From NCBI GenBank assembly GCA_963728355.1, contig CAVSJQ010000014.1:62001-126000 (forward strand): a stretch of DNA of 64,000 nucleotides, given 5' to 3'. Positions 17,373 to 25,936 of the stretch are shown here, piece after piece. Source of the stretch: Sva-07 sp963728355. GTDB lineage: Bacteria; Actinomycetota; Acidimicrobiia; Acidimicrobiales; Ilumatobacteraceae. The position numbers were made by a program, and so were the translations under genes. The notes under the pieces are model-generated. The model was not told the DNA's origin, did not search any database, and saw nothing but the letters and a program-made list of their open reading frames with translations. The stretch's first letter is position 1; every line of letters begins with the position of its first letter.

Positions 17373-17385
17373 GGACCGGCCGGCC

Positions 17386-19029
17386 TCAGGCCTCCTCGGG
17401 GACCATCTCGATCGCGCCGCAGGGGCACTCCTCGACGCAGATCCCGCAGCCCTTGCAGTAGTCGAGGTCGATCTCGTAGCGCTCGCCGGGGGCGCCGAGC
17501 TTGATCACGGCGTTGTCGGGACAGACGCCGTAGCAGTTGTCGCAGGAGAAGCAGTTGCCGCAGGAGAGGCAGCGGCGCGCCTCGAACAGCGCGTTGTCCT
17601 GGTCGAGGCCGCTGACCACCTCCTCGAACCCGGAGGTGCGGCGCGCCGCCGCGAGCCGCTCCTGGTGGGCGCGCGGGGCGTCGGAGTAGTACCAGGTGTT
17701 GAGGGTCTCGAAGCCCGCCAGCGGCGGCCGCGCCGGGTGCTCGTAGGTGCCGCCGCGCAGCCAGGCATCGATGTTCTTGGCGGCGAGCTTGCCGTGGCCG
17801 ACGCCGACCGTGACGGTGCGCTCGGCGGGGACCATGTCGCCGCCGGCGAAGATCCCCTCGTGGCCGGTCATCATGTCCGTCCCGACCTTGACGACCCGGT
17901 CGGCGACCTCGATCCCGGGGATGCCGTCGAGCAGCGAGAGGTCGGCTTCCTGGCCGAGCGCCAGGACCAGCGAGTCGGCCTCCAGCTCCTCGGTCTCCCC
18001 GGTCGGCTGCGGGAAGCCCGAGTCGTCCAGCTCCATCCGCTCGAGCAGCAGCTTCCCGTCCTCGAAGTGCTTGACGGTGGAGAGCCAGCGCATCATCACG
18101 CCCTCCTCCTCGGCTTCGGCGACCTCGAGGTCGTGGGCCGGCATCCGCTCGCGGGTGCGCCGGTAGACGACGACCGCCTCGCGGGCGCCGAGCCGGCGCG
18201 CGGTCCGCGCCGCGTCCATCGCCGTGTCGCCACCGCCGTAGATGGCGACCCGGCGACCGAGCAGCGGCCGCTCCCCCTCCTCCAGACCCTCCAGCATCGA
18301 GACGGCGTCGACGATCCGCGCCGCCTCGCCGGCCGGCACGTAGGCGCGCCGGCCGATGTGGGCGCCGACCGCCAGGAAGGCGGCGTCGAAGCCGCCCTCG
18401 CGCATCGAGTCGAGCACGTTGTCGACCTTGCGGTTCAGCTCCAGCTCCACCCCGAGCGCCAGGATCCGCTCCACCTCGGCGTCCAGCACGTCGCGCGGCA
18501 ACCGGTAGCGGGGGATGCCGAAGTGCATCATGCCGCCCGCCATCGGGCCGGCCTCGTGGATCGTCACCGCGTGGCCGCGGCGGGCCAGTTGGTAGGCGGC
18601 CGAGAGGCCGGAGGGGCCGGCGCCGACCACCAGCACCCGCTTGCCGGTCGGCTCGGCGTCCACCTCCAGGCGCCAGCCGTGGCGGATCGCCTCGTCGCCG
18701 AGGAAGCGCTCGACCGAGTGGATGCCGACCGCCTCGTCCAGTTGGCCGCGGTTGCAGGCGGTCTCGCAGGGGTGGTAGCAGACCCTCCCCATCACGGCGG
18801 GGAACGGGTTCTCCTCGACCAGCTTGCGCCAGGCGCGCTCGTAGCCCTCGCCCCCCTCCTCCGCCTCGTACAGCCAGGCCTGGATGTTCTCCCCGGCCGG
18901 GCAGGCGTCGTTGCAGGGCGGCAGGCGGTCGACGTAGACGGCCCGTTCGTCGCGCCAGCTGCCGGTGTGGTTGGCGAGGCTCGAGCCGACGTCGAGGGTG
19001 ATCGCGTAGGGCTTGCGGGCGCTGCTCAC
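17386..19029 (-). CDS. GltD-like FAD/NAD(P)H oxidoreductase fused to 2x[4Fe-4S] ferredoxin domain
   Basis: A 547-residue electron-transfer protein. The N-terminal ~130 residues carry the cysteine cluster of glutamate-synthase small subunits (CNDACPAG, CYHPCETACNRG). Two Rossmann folds follow: FAD at VLVVGAGPSGLSAAYQLARR and NAD(P) at RRVAIYGGGDTAMDAARTAR. The C-terminal 60 residues hold two ferredoxin clusters, CFSCDNCYGVCP and CKGCGICVEECP. GTG overlaps the PorB stop by 4 nt, making it the last gene of porG-A-B-D order. It probably passes electrons between the 2-oxoacid oxidoreductase and NAD(P)H, in place of the usual small delta ferredoxin subunit. Confidence 0.88.
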   Translation of the reverse strand: MSSARKPYAITLDVGSSLANHTGSWRDERAVYVDRLPPCNDACPAGENIQAWLYEAEEGGEGYERAWRKLVEENPFPAVMGRVCYHPCETACNRGQLDEAVGIHSVERFLGDEAIRHGWRLEVDAEPTGKRVLVVGAGPSGLSAAYQLARRGHAVTIHEAGPMAGGMMHFGIPRYRLPRDVLDAEVERILALGVELELNRKVDNVLDSMREGGFDAAFLAVGAHIGRRAYVPAGEAARIVDAVSMLEGLEEGERPLLGRRVAIYGGGDTAMDAARTARRLGAREAVVVYRRTRERMPAHDLEVAEAEEEGVMMRWLSTVKHFEDGKLLLERMELDDSGFPQPTGETEELEADSLVLALGQEADLSLLDGIPGIEVADRVVKVGTDMMTGHEGIFAGGDMVPAERTVTVGVGHGKLAAKNIDAWLRGGTYEHPARPPLAGFETLNTWYYSDAPRAHQERLAAARRTSGFEEVVSGLDQDNALFEARRCLSCGNCFSCDNCYGVCPDNAVIKLGAPGERYEIDLDYCKGCGICVEECPCGAIEMVPEEA

Positions 19030-20075
19030 CACGCCACCTCCGCCGGGTCGCCGAGCAGCCCGTACTCGCGGATGTTGCGGTCGGCCATCCCCTGCAGCCG
19101 GGCGACGATGTCCGGCCGGCCGTGCTCGCCGAAGAGGTGGGCGTAGCGGCGCTGCAGCTTCAGGTACTCCTCGACCGGGACCTGGCGGCGGATCTTGGAG
19201 ACCTCGCCGACCTCCCCGTCGAACGCCTCGTACACCGGGAAGAGGCCGGTCTCCTTGGCCAGCCGCGCGATCTTGATCGTGTCGGCCGACTCCGAGCCCC
19301 AGCCGAGCGGGCAGGGGACGAAGACGTGCAGGTAGCGCGGGCCGTGGATGCCCATCGCCGTCTCCACCTTGCGCTCGAGGTCGTGCGGCTCGGCGACAGT
19401 GGCGGTGGCGACGTAGGGGATGCCGTGGGCCATCGCGATCCGCGGCACGTCCTTGCCCTGGCCGAAGGCGTTGCCCGGGTGGTCGCCGATCGGCTTCGTG
19501 TTGGCGGTGCGGGCGGCGGGCGGCGTCGCCCCGGAGCGCTGCACGCCGGTGTTCATGTAGGCCTCGTTGTCGTAGCAGACGAAGAGCACGTCGTCGCCGC
19601 GCTCGAACATCCCCGAGAGGCACCCGAAGCCGATGTCGACGGTGCCGCCGTCGCCGCCCTGGCCGATCACCCGCACGTCCTCGCGGCCCTTGGCCCGCAG
19701 AGCCGCGGCGACCCCGCTGGCCACCGCGGGCGCGTTGCCGAACACCGAGTGGATCCAGGGCAGCTGCCAGGAGGTCTCCGGGAAGGGCGTCGAGAAAACC
19801 TCCAGGCAGCCGGTCGCGTTGGCGGCGACCAGCTTGCCCTCGGTGGCGCGCATCGCCGCGTCGAGCACGTATCTGGCGCCGAGCACCTCGCCGCAGCCGC
19901 GGCAGGCGCGGTGGCCGGAGGTGATCGCGTTGGAGCGGTCGGTGCGGGCCTGCACGGTGCGCCGCTCCGGGTCGAGCAGGCGGTTGCCGACCACGTGGCT
20001 GCCCACCTGGTAGAAGCGCACCCGCTGGTGGCGGCGCTCGGCCTCGGTCCGTGCCTTGTCGGTCGCCTCGCTCAA
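19026..20075 (-). CDS. porB: 2-oxoacid:ferredoxin oxidoreductase, beta (TPP-binding) subunit
   Basis: Catalytic TPP subunit (349 residues) of a pyruvate or 2-oxoacid:ferredoxin oxidoreductase. Cysteines expected for the proximal iron-sulfur cluster lie in HRACRGCGE and further along (ATGCLEVF). The TPP/Mg motif is GQGGDGGTVDIGF followed by NEAYMNTGVQRSG. The pattern resembles pyruvate synthase PorB more than VorB or KorB, but the true substrate is uncertain. It overlaps both neighbours by 4 nt. With PorA and PorG it decarboxylates a 2-oxoacid to acyl-CoA and reduces ferredoxin. Confidence 0.9.
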   Translation of the reverse strand: MSEATDKARTEAERRHQRVRFYQVGSHVVGNRLLDPERRTVQARTDRSNAITSGHRACRGCGEVLGARYVLDAAMRATEGKLVAANATGCLEVFSTPFPETSWQLPWIHSVFGNAPAVASGVAAALRAKGREDVRVIGQGGDGGTVDIGFGCLSGMFERGDDVLFVCYDNEAYMNTGVQRSGATPPAARTANTKPIGDHPGNAFGQGKDVPRIAMAHGIPYVATATVAEPHDLERKVETAMGIHGPRYLHVFVPCPLGWGSESADTIKIARLAKETGLFPVYEAFDGEVGEVSKIRRQVPVEEYLKLQRRYAHLFGEHGRPDIVARLQGMADRNIREYGLLGDPAEVAW

Positions 20076-21322
20076 TGCGGCCTCCCGGCGACGACGCCGA
20101 CTTCGCGCAGGATGTTCTCGGCGTGTGGACCGCCACGGCCCTCGCCGAGCCGCGCCAGCTCGGCCTCGACCCGCCCCCAGTCCATGTCGAGGAAGGTGAG
20201 CTGCCCCAGCTCCTCGGCGACGGCCCGCTCGAAGAGGCCGCGCAGCGAGTCGCCGGTGATCGAGCGGCCGCCGAGCCCGGCGATCGCCGTGCGCACGTCG
20301 GCCCGGCCGCCGGAGAGCGCCATCCGCACGTCGGCGGAGACGATGCCGCCGATGCCGACCGCGAGCGCCTTCTCCAGCACCAGCACGCGGTCGGCGCCGG
20401 CCAGGGCATCGCGCACCTCGTCCAGGGGGAAGGGACGGAAGGACTTGATCGCCAGGGCGCCGATCGAGACGCCCTCCTCGCGCATCGCGTCGATCGTGTC
20501 CTCGATCGTCCCCAGCACCGAGCCGAGCGCGACGACGACCGTCTCGGCGTCCTCGTTGCGGTAGCCGCGCACCAGGCCGCCGGAGGGGCGGCCGAAGGCG
20601 GTCTCGAAACCGGCGGCGACCGCGGGGATCGTGTCGAGCGCCTGCAGCTGCTTGGCGTGGGCGAGGTATTTGACCTCGGCGTAGGCCTCGGGGCCGACCA
20701 TCGCCCCGATCGTCATCGGGTCGGCCGGGTCGAGCACCTGGTTGGGCTCGAAGGGCGGCAGGAAGGCGGCGACCGCGTCCGGCTCGGGGACGTCGATCCG
20801 CTCGAAGGCGTGGGTGAGGATGAAGCCGTCCATGCAGACCATCACCGGCAGCGAGAGCCGCTCGGCGATCTTGAACGCCTGCACGTGCAGGTCGACCGCC
20901 TCCTGGTTGGACTCCGCGTAGAGCTGGATCCAGCCCGAGTCGCGCTGCGACATCGAGTCGCCGTGGTCGTTCCAGATGTTGATCGGGGCGCCGAGTGCCC
21001 GGTTGGCGACCGTCATCACGATCGGCAGCCCGAGGCCGGCGGCGTTGTAGAGGGCCTCGGCCATGAAGAGCAGGCCCTGGCTGGCGGTCGCGGTGTAGGT
21101 GCGGGCGCCGGCCGCCGAGGCGCCGATGCAGACCGACATCGCCGCGAACTCCGACTCGACGGTCATGTACTCGCAGTGCTCCAGCTCGCCGGCCCGGACC
21201 AGATCGGAGATGCCCTCGACGATGTGGGTCTGGGGGGAGATCGGGTAGGCGCAGACGACCTCCGGGCGGCAGCAGGCGATCGTCTCGGCGACCGCGGCGG
21301 AGCCCTCGACTTGCCTAAGCAC
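20072..21322 (-). CDS. porA: 2-oxoacid:ferredoxin oxidoreductase, alpha subunit
   Basis: Pyrimidine-binding and transketolase-C subunit (416 residues). Family landmarks include AYPISPQTHIVEGISDLV at the N-terminus, VESEFAAMSVCIGASAAGAR, TATASQGLLFMAEALYNAAG, the conserved NRALGAPINIWNDHGDSM and a C-terminal domain ending in KSFRPFPLDEVRDAL. Start GTG at 21322 overlaps the PorG stop by 8 nt, and its end overlaps PorB by 4 nt. The complete complex is cytoplasmic and oxygen-sensitive in most organisms, which is notable for a probably aerobic host. Confidence 0.92.
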   Translation of the reverse strand: MLRQVEGSAAVAETIACCRPEVVCAYPISPQTHIVEGISDLVRAGELEHCEYMTVESEFAAMSVCIGASAAGARTYTATASQGLLFMAEALYNAAGLGLPIVMTVANRALGAPINIWNDHGDSMSQRDSGWIQLYAESNQEAVDLHVQAFKIAERLSLPVMVCMDGFILTHAFERIDVPEPDAVAAFLPPFEPNQVLDPADPMTIGAMVGPEAYAEVKYLAHAKQLQALDTIPAVAAGFETAFGRPSGGLVRGYRNEDAETVVVALGSVLGTIEDTIDAMREEGVSIGALAIKSFRPFPLDEVRDALAGADRVLVLEKALAVGIGGIVSADVRMALSGGRADVRTAIAGLGGRSITGDSLRGLFERAVAEELGQLTFLDMDWGRVEAELARLGEGRGGPHAENILREVGVVAGRPH

Positions 21323-21917
21323 GGGACGCCTCCCCCACCCGCGCGGCGACCAGCTCGAAGCACTCCGCGGCGGCGGCGGAGTTGTCCTCCCCGGCCTGCC
21401 CCGGGAAGCGCTCGCGGATCGCGTCCTGCACGGAGCCCAGCCGCAGCCGGCCGGTCAGCGCCGCGAAGGCGCCGAGCAGGGCGGCGTTGGGGAGCGGCCT
21501 GCCGAGCCGGCGGCGGGCGACCTCGCCGGCCGGGAGCGCCAGCGCCCGGCCGGCGCGCAGGCCGGCGGTCAGCTCGTCGATGCCGAGCCCCTCGAAGTCG
21601 CGGGCGCTGTTGATCAGCAGGTAGCCGTCCGGCCCCAGACCGCTGAAGAGGTCGACCTGATGCAGCAGGGTCGAGTCCTGGACGATCAGGGCGTCGGGCT
21701 CGGCGACCGGCTCATGGGTGCGGATCGGGGTCACGTCGAGGCGGCAGAAGGAGACGACCGGCGCGCCCGTCCGCTCGGAGCCGAAGCTCGGGAACGCCTG
21801 CGCGTGCAGGCCCTCGTCGAAGGCGGCGACCGAGAGCAGCTCGGCGGCGGTCACCACGCCCTGCCCACCGCGGCCGTGGATGCGCACCTCGAACCGTCCC
21901 TGGGTCGCAGCCTCCAT
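21315..21917 (-). CDS. porG: 2-oxoacid:ferredoxin oxidoreductase, gamma subunit
   Basis: CoA-binding gamma domain (200 residues). It opens with the signature FEVRIHGRGGQGVVTAAELL and continues AQAFPSFGSERTGAPVVSFC, both diagnostic for PorG. It is the first gene of the operon. The ATG at 21917 was chosen over upstream starts because the gamma motif begins 9 residues later, as in homologues. It shares a 112-nt intergenic region with the divergent hydrolase gene. Confidence 0.92.
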   Translation of the reverse strand: MEAATQGRFEVRIHGRGGQGVVTAAELLSVAAFDEGLHAQAFPSFGSERTGAPVVSFCRLDVTPIRTHEPVAEPDALIVQDSTLLHQVDLFSGLGPDGYLLINSARDFEGLGIDELTAGLRAGRALALPAGEVARRRLGRPLPNAALLGAFAALTGRLRLGSVQDAIRERFPGQAGEDNSAAAAECFELVAARVGEASRA

Positions 21918-22029
21918 GTCGCCGAGTGTAGGCCCGCGCGGGCGGCCGACGGTGTGGGAAATCCGCACCCGAGGGGGGGATTTACCCTGATGCCGGCGCG
22001 TCGACCCTTGCATAGCTTTGTGGGACATC

Positions 22030-22935
22030 GTGAGCGAGTTCACCGTCAAGAGCCAGACGCTGCACGGGCGCGTCGTCACCTACGCCGAGGCCGGCGAGGG
22101 GCCGGTTCTGCTGCTGATCCACGGGCTGGGCGGCAGCTACGAGAACTGGGCCGAGGTGATCGCGCCGCTGGCGCGGACGCACACCGTGATCGCCCCGGAC
22201 CTGCCCGGCCACGGCAGCTCCGCGCCGGGCGGCGGCGACTACTCGGTCGGGGCGCTGGCGGCGACCTTGCGCGACCTGCTCTTCGCGCTCGGCCACCAAC
22301 GCGCGACGCTGGTCGGCCACTCGCTCGGCGGCGGCGTCGCGATGCAGTTCTCCTACCAATTCCCGGAGCTGGTCGAGCGGCTGGTGCTGGTCTCCAGCGG
22401 CGGGCTCGGGCCGGAGGTGAGCGTGATCCTGCGCGCCGCCGCGCTGCCCGGCGCCGACCTCTTCATCGCCGCCACCGCCGAGGCGGGCAGGCGGATCGGC
22501 CCACCGCTCGGCCGGGCGCTGTCGGCCGTCGGCCTGCGGCCCAACGCCGACCTCGCGGAGGTGCTGCGCGGCTACGCGGCGCTGGTCGACCCGGAGCGCC
22601 GCGCCGCCTTCCTGGCGACGGTGCGGGCGGTGATCGGCGTCGGCGGCCAGCGCGTCGAAGCCACCGACCGCCTCTACCTCGCCGAGGCCGTCCCGGTGCT
22701 GATCGTCTGGGGCGCCGTCGACCGGATCATCCCCGTCTCCCACGGCGAGGACGCCCACCGCCACATCCCCGGCAGCCGCTTCGAGGTCTTCGAGGACGTC
22801 GGCCACCTGCCGCAGGTCGAGGTGCCGCTGCGCTTCACGCGGCTGCTCGAAGAGTTCCTCGCCGAGACCGAGCCCGCCGCCCTCGCGGGCGCCGACCCCG
22901 AGGTCGCGGCGCGGTTGCGGGCCGACGCGGCGTAG
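22030..22935 (+). CDS. Alpha/beta hydrolase
   Basis: Serine hydrolase of 301 residues. The oxyanion segment is LLIHGLGGSYENW, the nucleophile elbow GHSLGGG, the acid in IVWGAVDRIIP and the histidine in DVGHLPQVE. It resembles 2-hydroxymuconate-semialdehyde hydrolase/lipase-like enzymes of broad specificity, so no substrate can be named. GTG at 22030 is preferred to the TTG at 22018. TAGCTT at 22013-22018 may be its -10 box, which would give a nearly leaderless mRNA. Confidence 0.85.
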   Translation: MSEFTVKSQTLHGRVVTYAEAGEGPVLLLIHGLGGSYENWAEVIAPLARTHTVIAPDLPGHGSSAPGGGDYSVGALAATLRDLLFALGHQRATLVGHSLGGGVAMQFSYQFPELVERLVLVSSGGLGPEVSVILRAAALPGADLFIAATAEAGRRIGPPLGRALSAVGLRPNADLAEVLRGYAALVDPERRAAFLATVRAVIGVGGQRVEATDRLYLAEAVPVLIVWGAVDRIIPVSHGEDAHRHIPGSRFEVFEDVGHLPQVEVPLRFTRLLEEFLAETEPAALAGADPEVAARLRADAA

Positions 22936-22968
22936 CGCCGCCGCCGCGGGGGCGCCCAGGCGGGGGGC

Positions 22969-22974
22969 TATCCT
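22969..22974 (+). promoter_or_regulatory. Probable -10 box of the trehalose synthase gene
   Basis: TATCCT ends 10 nt before the ATG at 22985, predicting a leader of only a few nucleotides. No ribosome-binding site is visible in the gap. Confidence 0.45.
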
Positions 22975-22984
22975 GACTCTTGGG

Positions 22985-24427
22985 ATGAAGGTGGGCACGC
23001 GGGAGGTCGAGGTTCCACCCCTCTCCCTCGAGCGGATGAGGGAGCTGGTCGTGCCTGGGCACTGGGAGCGCTTCGAGGCCGGGATCGACGTCGCCCGGGT
23101 GCTGCTCGCCGACCGCGCGCTGTGGAACGTCAACTCGACCGCCGCCGGCGGCGGGGTCGCCGAGATGCTCTGGTCCTGGGTCGGCCTCGCCCGCGGCCTG
23201 GGGATCGACATGCGCTGGCTGACGATTTCCGGGACGCTCGACTTCTTCGTCCTCACCAAGCGACTCCACAACCAGCTGCACGGCGCCGAGGGCGACGGCG
23301 GGGCGCTCGGATTCGCCGAGCGCGACGTCTACGAGGAGGTGACCCGGGCCAACGCGATGGAGGTGCTGGAGCGGCTCGGCCCAAGCGACGTCGTCTTCCT
23401 CCACGACCCGCAGACGGCCGGCCTGATCCCCCACATCGCCGGCACCGGGCGCACCGTGGTCTGGCGCTGCCACATCGGCGCCGACGAGACGAACGACCTC
23501 AGCCGCGAGGCCTGGGACTTCCTCGCCCCCTACGTGATCAAGGCCGACGCGCTGGTCTTCTCGCGGGAGGCCTACGTGCCCGAGGCCTGCCGGCGAAGCG
23601 GGGTGCCGATCACGATCGTGCCGCCCTCGATCGACGCCCTCTCGCCGAAGAACCAGGAGATGGCACAACCACAGGTCGAGGCGATCTTGCGCCACGTCGG
23701 CCTGCTCGCCGAAGATCGCCGCGACGGCGACGGCGCCGTGTTCGAGCGCCGGCTCGGCGGCACCGTGCCGGTCGTGCGCCGCTGCGAGGTCGTCACCGAG
23801 GGCTTCCTGCCGACGCCGCAGACGCCGCTGGTGGTCCAGGTCTCCCGCTGGGACCGCCTCAAGGACCCGATCGGCGTCATGCGCGGCTTCGCCGCCGCGC
23901 TTCCCGGCGATGCCGCCGCCCATCTGATCCTCGCCGGCCCGAGCCTCGGCTCGGTGTCCGACGACCCCGACGGCGCCGCCGTGCTGGCCGAGACCACGGA
24001 GGCCTGGCGGGCGCTCGACCCGCGGGTGCGCTGCCGCGTCCACCTCGCCTGCCTGCCGATGGACGACCTCGAGGAAAACGCGGCGATCGTCAACGCCCTG
24101 CAGCGCCAGGCGACGATCGTCGTCCAGAAGAGCCTCAAGGAGGGCTTCGGCCTGACCGTGACCGAGGCGATGTGGAAGGGGCGCCCGGTCGTCGCCGGCG
24201 CCACCGGCGGCATCCGCGACCAGATCGAGAACGGGGTCACCGGGGTCCTCCTCCCCGACCCGCGCGACCTCGCCGCCTACGGCGCCGCCGTCGCCGGCCT
24301 GTTGGGGGACCCCGATCGCGCCCGCCGGATCGGCGCCGCGGCCCGCGAGAGCGTCCGCCGCTCCTTCCTCGAGGACCGCCACACCCTGCAGTACATCGAG
24401 ATGCTCTCGCGGCTCCTGAAACGCTGA
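22985..24427 (+). CDS. treT: Trehalose glycosyltransferring synthase (GT4, TreT-type)
   Basis: Cytoplasmic GT4 glycosyltransferase (480 residues) that makes or breaks trehalose from nucleotide-sugar and glucose. The N-terminal signature WNVNSTAAGGGVAEML is the TreT hallmark, and the donor-binding C-terminal fold has VVQVSRWDRLKDPIGVMRGF, then the E-x7-E region KEGFGLTVTEAMWKGRPVVA. Substrate preference of TreT is for ADP- or UDP-glucose; which one here is unknown. It is probably transcribed alone from the box at 22969. Trehalose would serve as osmoprotectant or reserve. Confidence 0.88.
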   Translation: MKVGTREVEVPPLSLERMRELVVPGHWERFEAGIDVARVLLADRALWNVNSTAAGGGVAEMLWSWVGLARGLGIDMRWLTISGTLDFFVLTKRLHNQLHGAEGDGGALGFAERDVYEEVTRANAMEVLERLGPSDVVFLHDPQTAGLIPHIAGTGRTVVWRCHIGADETNDLSREAWDFLAPYVIKADALVFSREAYVPEACRRSGVPITIVPPSIDALSPKNQEMAQPQVEAILRHVGLLAEDRRDGDGAVFERRLGGTVPVVRRCEVVTEGFLPTPQTPLVVQVSRWDRLKDPIGVMRGFAAALPGDAAAHLILAGPSLGSVSDDPDGAAVLAETTEAWRALDPRVRCRVHLACLPMDDLEENAAIVNALQRQATIVVQKSLKEGFGLTVTEAMWKGRPVVAGATGGIRDQIENGVTGVLLPDPRDLAAYGAAVAGLLGDPDRARRIGAAARESVRRSFLEDRHTLQYIEMLSRLLKR

Positions 24428-24439
24428 GCGCGGAAGCGG

Positions 24440-25250
24440 AGGCGCCACCGGCGGGCCCTTCGGCTACTACCCGGGCGTGGTGCCGGTGCCGGGGTCCAAC
24501 GAGCCGGTGGCGGCGGTCAGCGACCTCAGCGATCAAGTACGGGGTCTACCTCGGCTCGCCGCTGTCGATCTCGAACGTCAACACGGCGGCGAACTGGGCA
24601 ACCGATCTGACCCTCCCCGGCGCCGAGGGCGACAACAGCGAACCGGCGCTGAACAGCGGTCCCGACGGCGTCACCCTCGCCTACGTCTATTACCGGCCGC
24701 TCGACTCCCGGATCGGCCTGCGCCGCTTCGACCCGGTGACGAACGCCTTCGGGCCGCCGGTCTGTCTCGAGGGGCCCGACCCGATCGAGGATCAGATCAC
24801 CGTCGTCGACGGCTCGCCGGCCAGCTTCCAGGACTCCGCTGGGCGAATCCACGTGGCCTGGTCCTCCACCTATGGAGGCGGCCGGCTCCGCTACACGGTC
24901 AGCGGGCCGGGCGGCGGCCCCTTCTCCGCGCCCGCTTCCCCGCCGCCGGCCAAGGCCCCCGCGACGGCACCGAGCGTGGGTGGCCTCCACGTCGCCAAGA
25001 GCGTGCTCGTCCCCGGGCAGGCAACCGTGTTCCGCTTCCGCTCCAGCCGACCCGGCCTCGCCGTGCTGAGCTTCGAGAAGCGCTTCCGGGGGGGGTGAAG
25101 GGCAGGCGCCACGGCAGGAAGGCCTGCCTGCCGCTGACCGGACGGCGCCTGCGGGCGCTGCGCCACAAGACCCCGAACCGACGCGCCCTGCATCAGGCCC
25201 GGCATCGGCCGTCCGGCCGCGCCGACCAACCGGTGTTGGAGAACCCATAA
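24440..25250 (+). pseudogene. Decayed secreted propeller-like protein gene with two frameshifts
   Basis: Coding similarity moves between frames. Frame 3 reads GPFGYYPGVVPVPGSNEPVA, then near 24530 the sense passes to frame 1 (IKYGVYLGSPLSISNVNTA ... GRIHVAWSSTYGGGRLRYTV), a repeat-type beta-propeller segment. At a run of eight G near 25088 it moves back to frame 3 (VKGRRHGRKACLPLTGRRLR), which resembles the basic C-terminal tail common on secreted proteins of this lineage. No signal peptide or start remains. So the region is the C-terminal remnant of an exported protein. The G-run frameshift could also be a sequencing error. Confidence 0.7.
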
Positions 25251-25354
25251 CGCCCGCCGAGTCGGGGCGCGGGGGGCCACCCTCCCGTGGCTATGGTCGG
25301 ACTCGACTACGAAAGGTGGCCGCCGGGAAGCGGCACCTGCTGGGAGAGGCTCAC

Positions 25355-25921
25355 ATGGCACGCATTCCGCTGGTCGAGGAGGCCGACCTCGTCGGCTCCC
25401 TGAAAGATCTCCACGACGGGGCGCCGGAGGACGACTGGTCGACCCGACACGTCGCCCGCGTCTACTCGGCGCATCCGGCGCTGCTCGAGCAATACCTCGC
25501 CTTCTACTACCCGTGGCACGCGAGCGCCGACGATGCCGCCGACGACGCCGCGCTGCCGCCCCGCCTGAAGGAGCTGGTCCGGCTGCGGATCGCGATCCTC
25601 AACGGCTGCGTCACCTGCCAGTCGGCGCGCCTGGCCGCCGACTCGGTGCCCGAGGACCAGGCGACCGGGATCTGGGCGGACGACTTCGCCGGGAACCCGG
25701 ACTACAGCCCGGCGGAGCGTGCCGCGGTCGAGTTCGCCGAGCGGATGGCCATCGACCATCACAACATCGGCGACGAGGACGTCGCCCGCCTCCACGAGCA
25801 CTTCGACGACCGGCAGATCCTCGAGCTGATGATGATGGCCGGCCAGTACATCGGCTTCGGCCGCTGCCTGGCGATCCTGCAGCTGGAGACCGTCGCCTGC
25901 CCGGTTCCGCCGGCGCCCTGA
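25355..25921 (+). CDS. Carboxymuconolactone decarboxylase/AhpD-family protein
   Basis: All-helical protein of 188 residues. The AhpD-type CxxC is present in ILNGCVTCQSARLAADS, with the downstream histidine-containing helix (EFAERMAIDHHNI). Such proteins act as peroxidase partners or thiol-disulfide alkylhydroperoxidases; the longer carboxymuconolactone decarboxylases lack this cysteine pair. GGGAGAGG precedes the ATG at 25355. It follows a TATGGT box at about 25290 and is convergent with the epoxide hydrolase. Confidence 0.87.
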   Translation: MARIPLVEEADLVGSLKDLHDGAPEDDWSTRHVARVYSAHPALLEQYLAFYYPWHASADDAADDAALPPRLKELVRLRIAILNGCVTCQSARLAADSVPEDQATGIWADDFAGNPDYSPAERAAVEFAERMAIDHHNIGDEDVARLHEHFDDRQILELMMMAGQYIGFGRCLAILQLETVACPVPPAP

Positions 25922-25936
25922 GCCGGCGCCGCGCGT

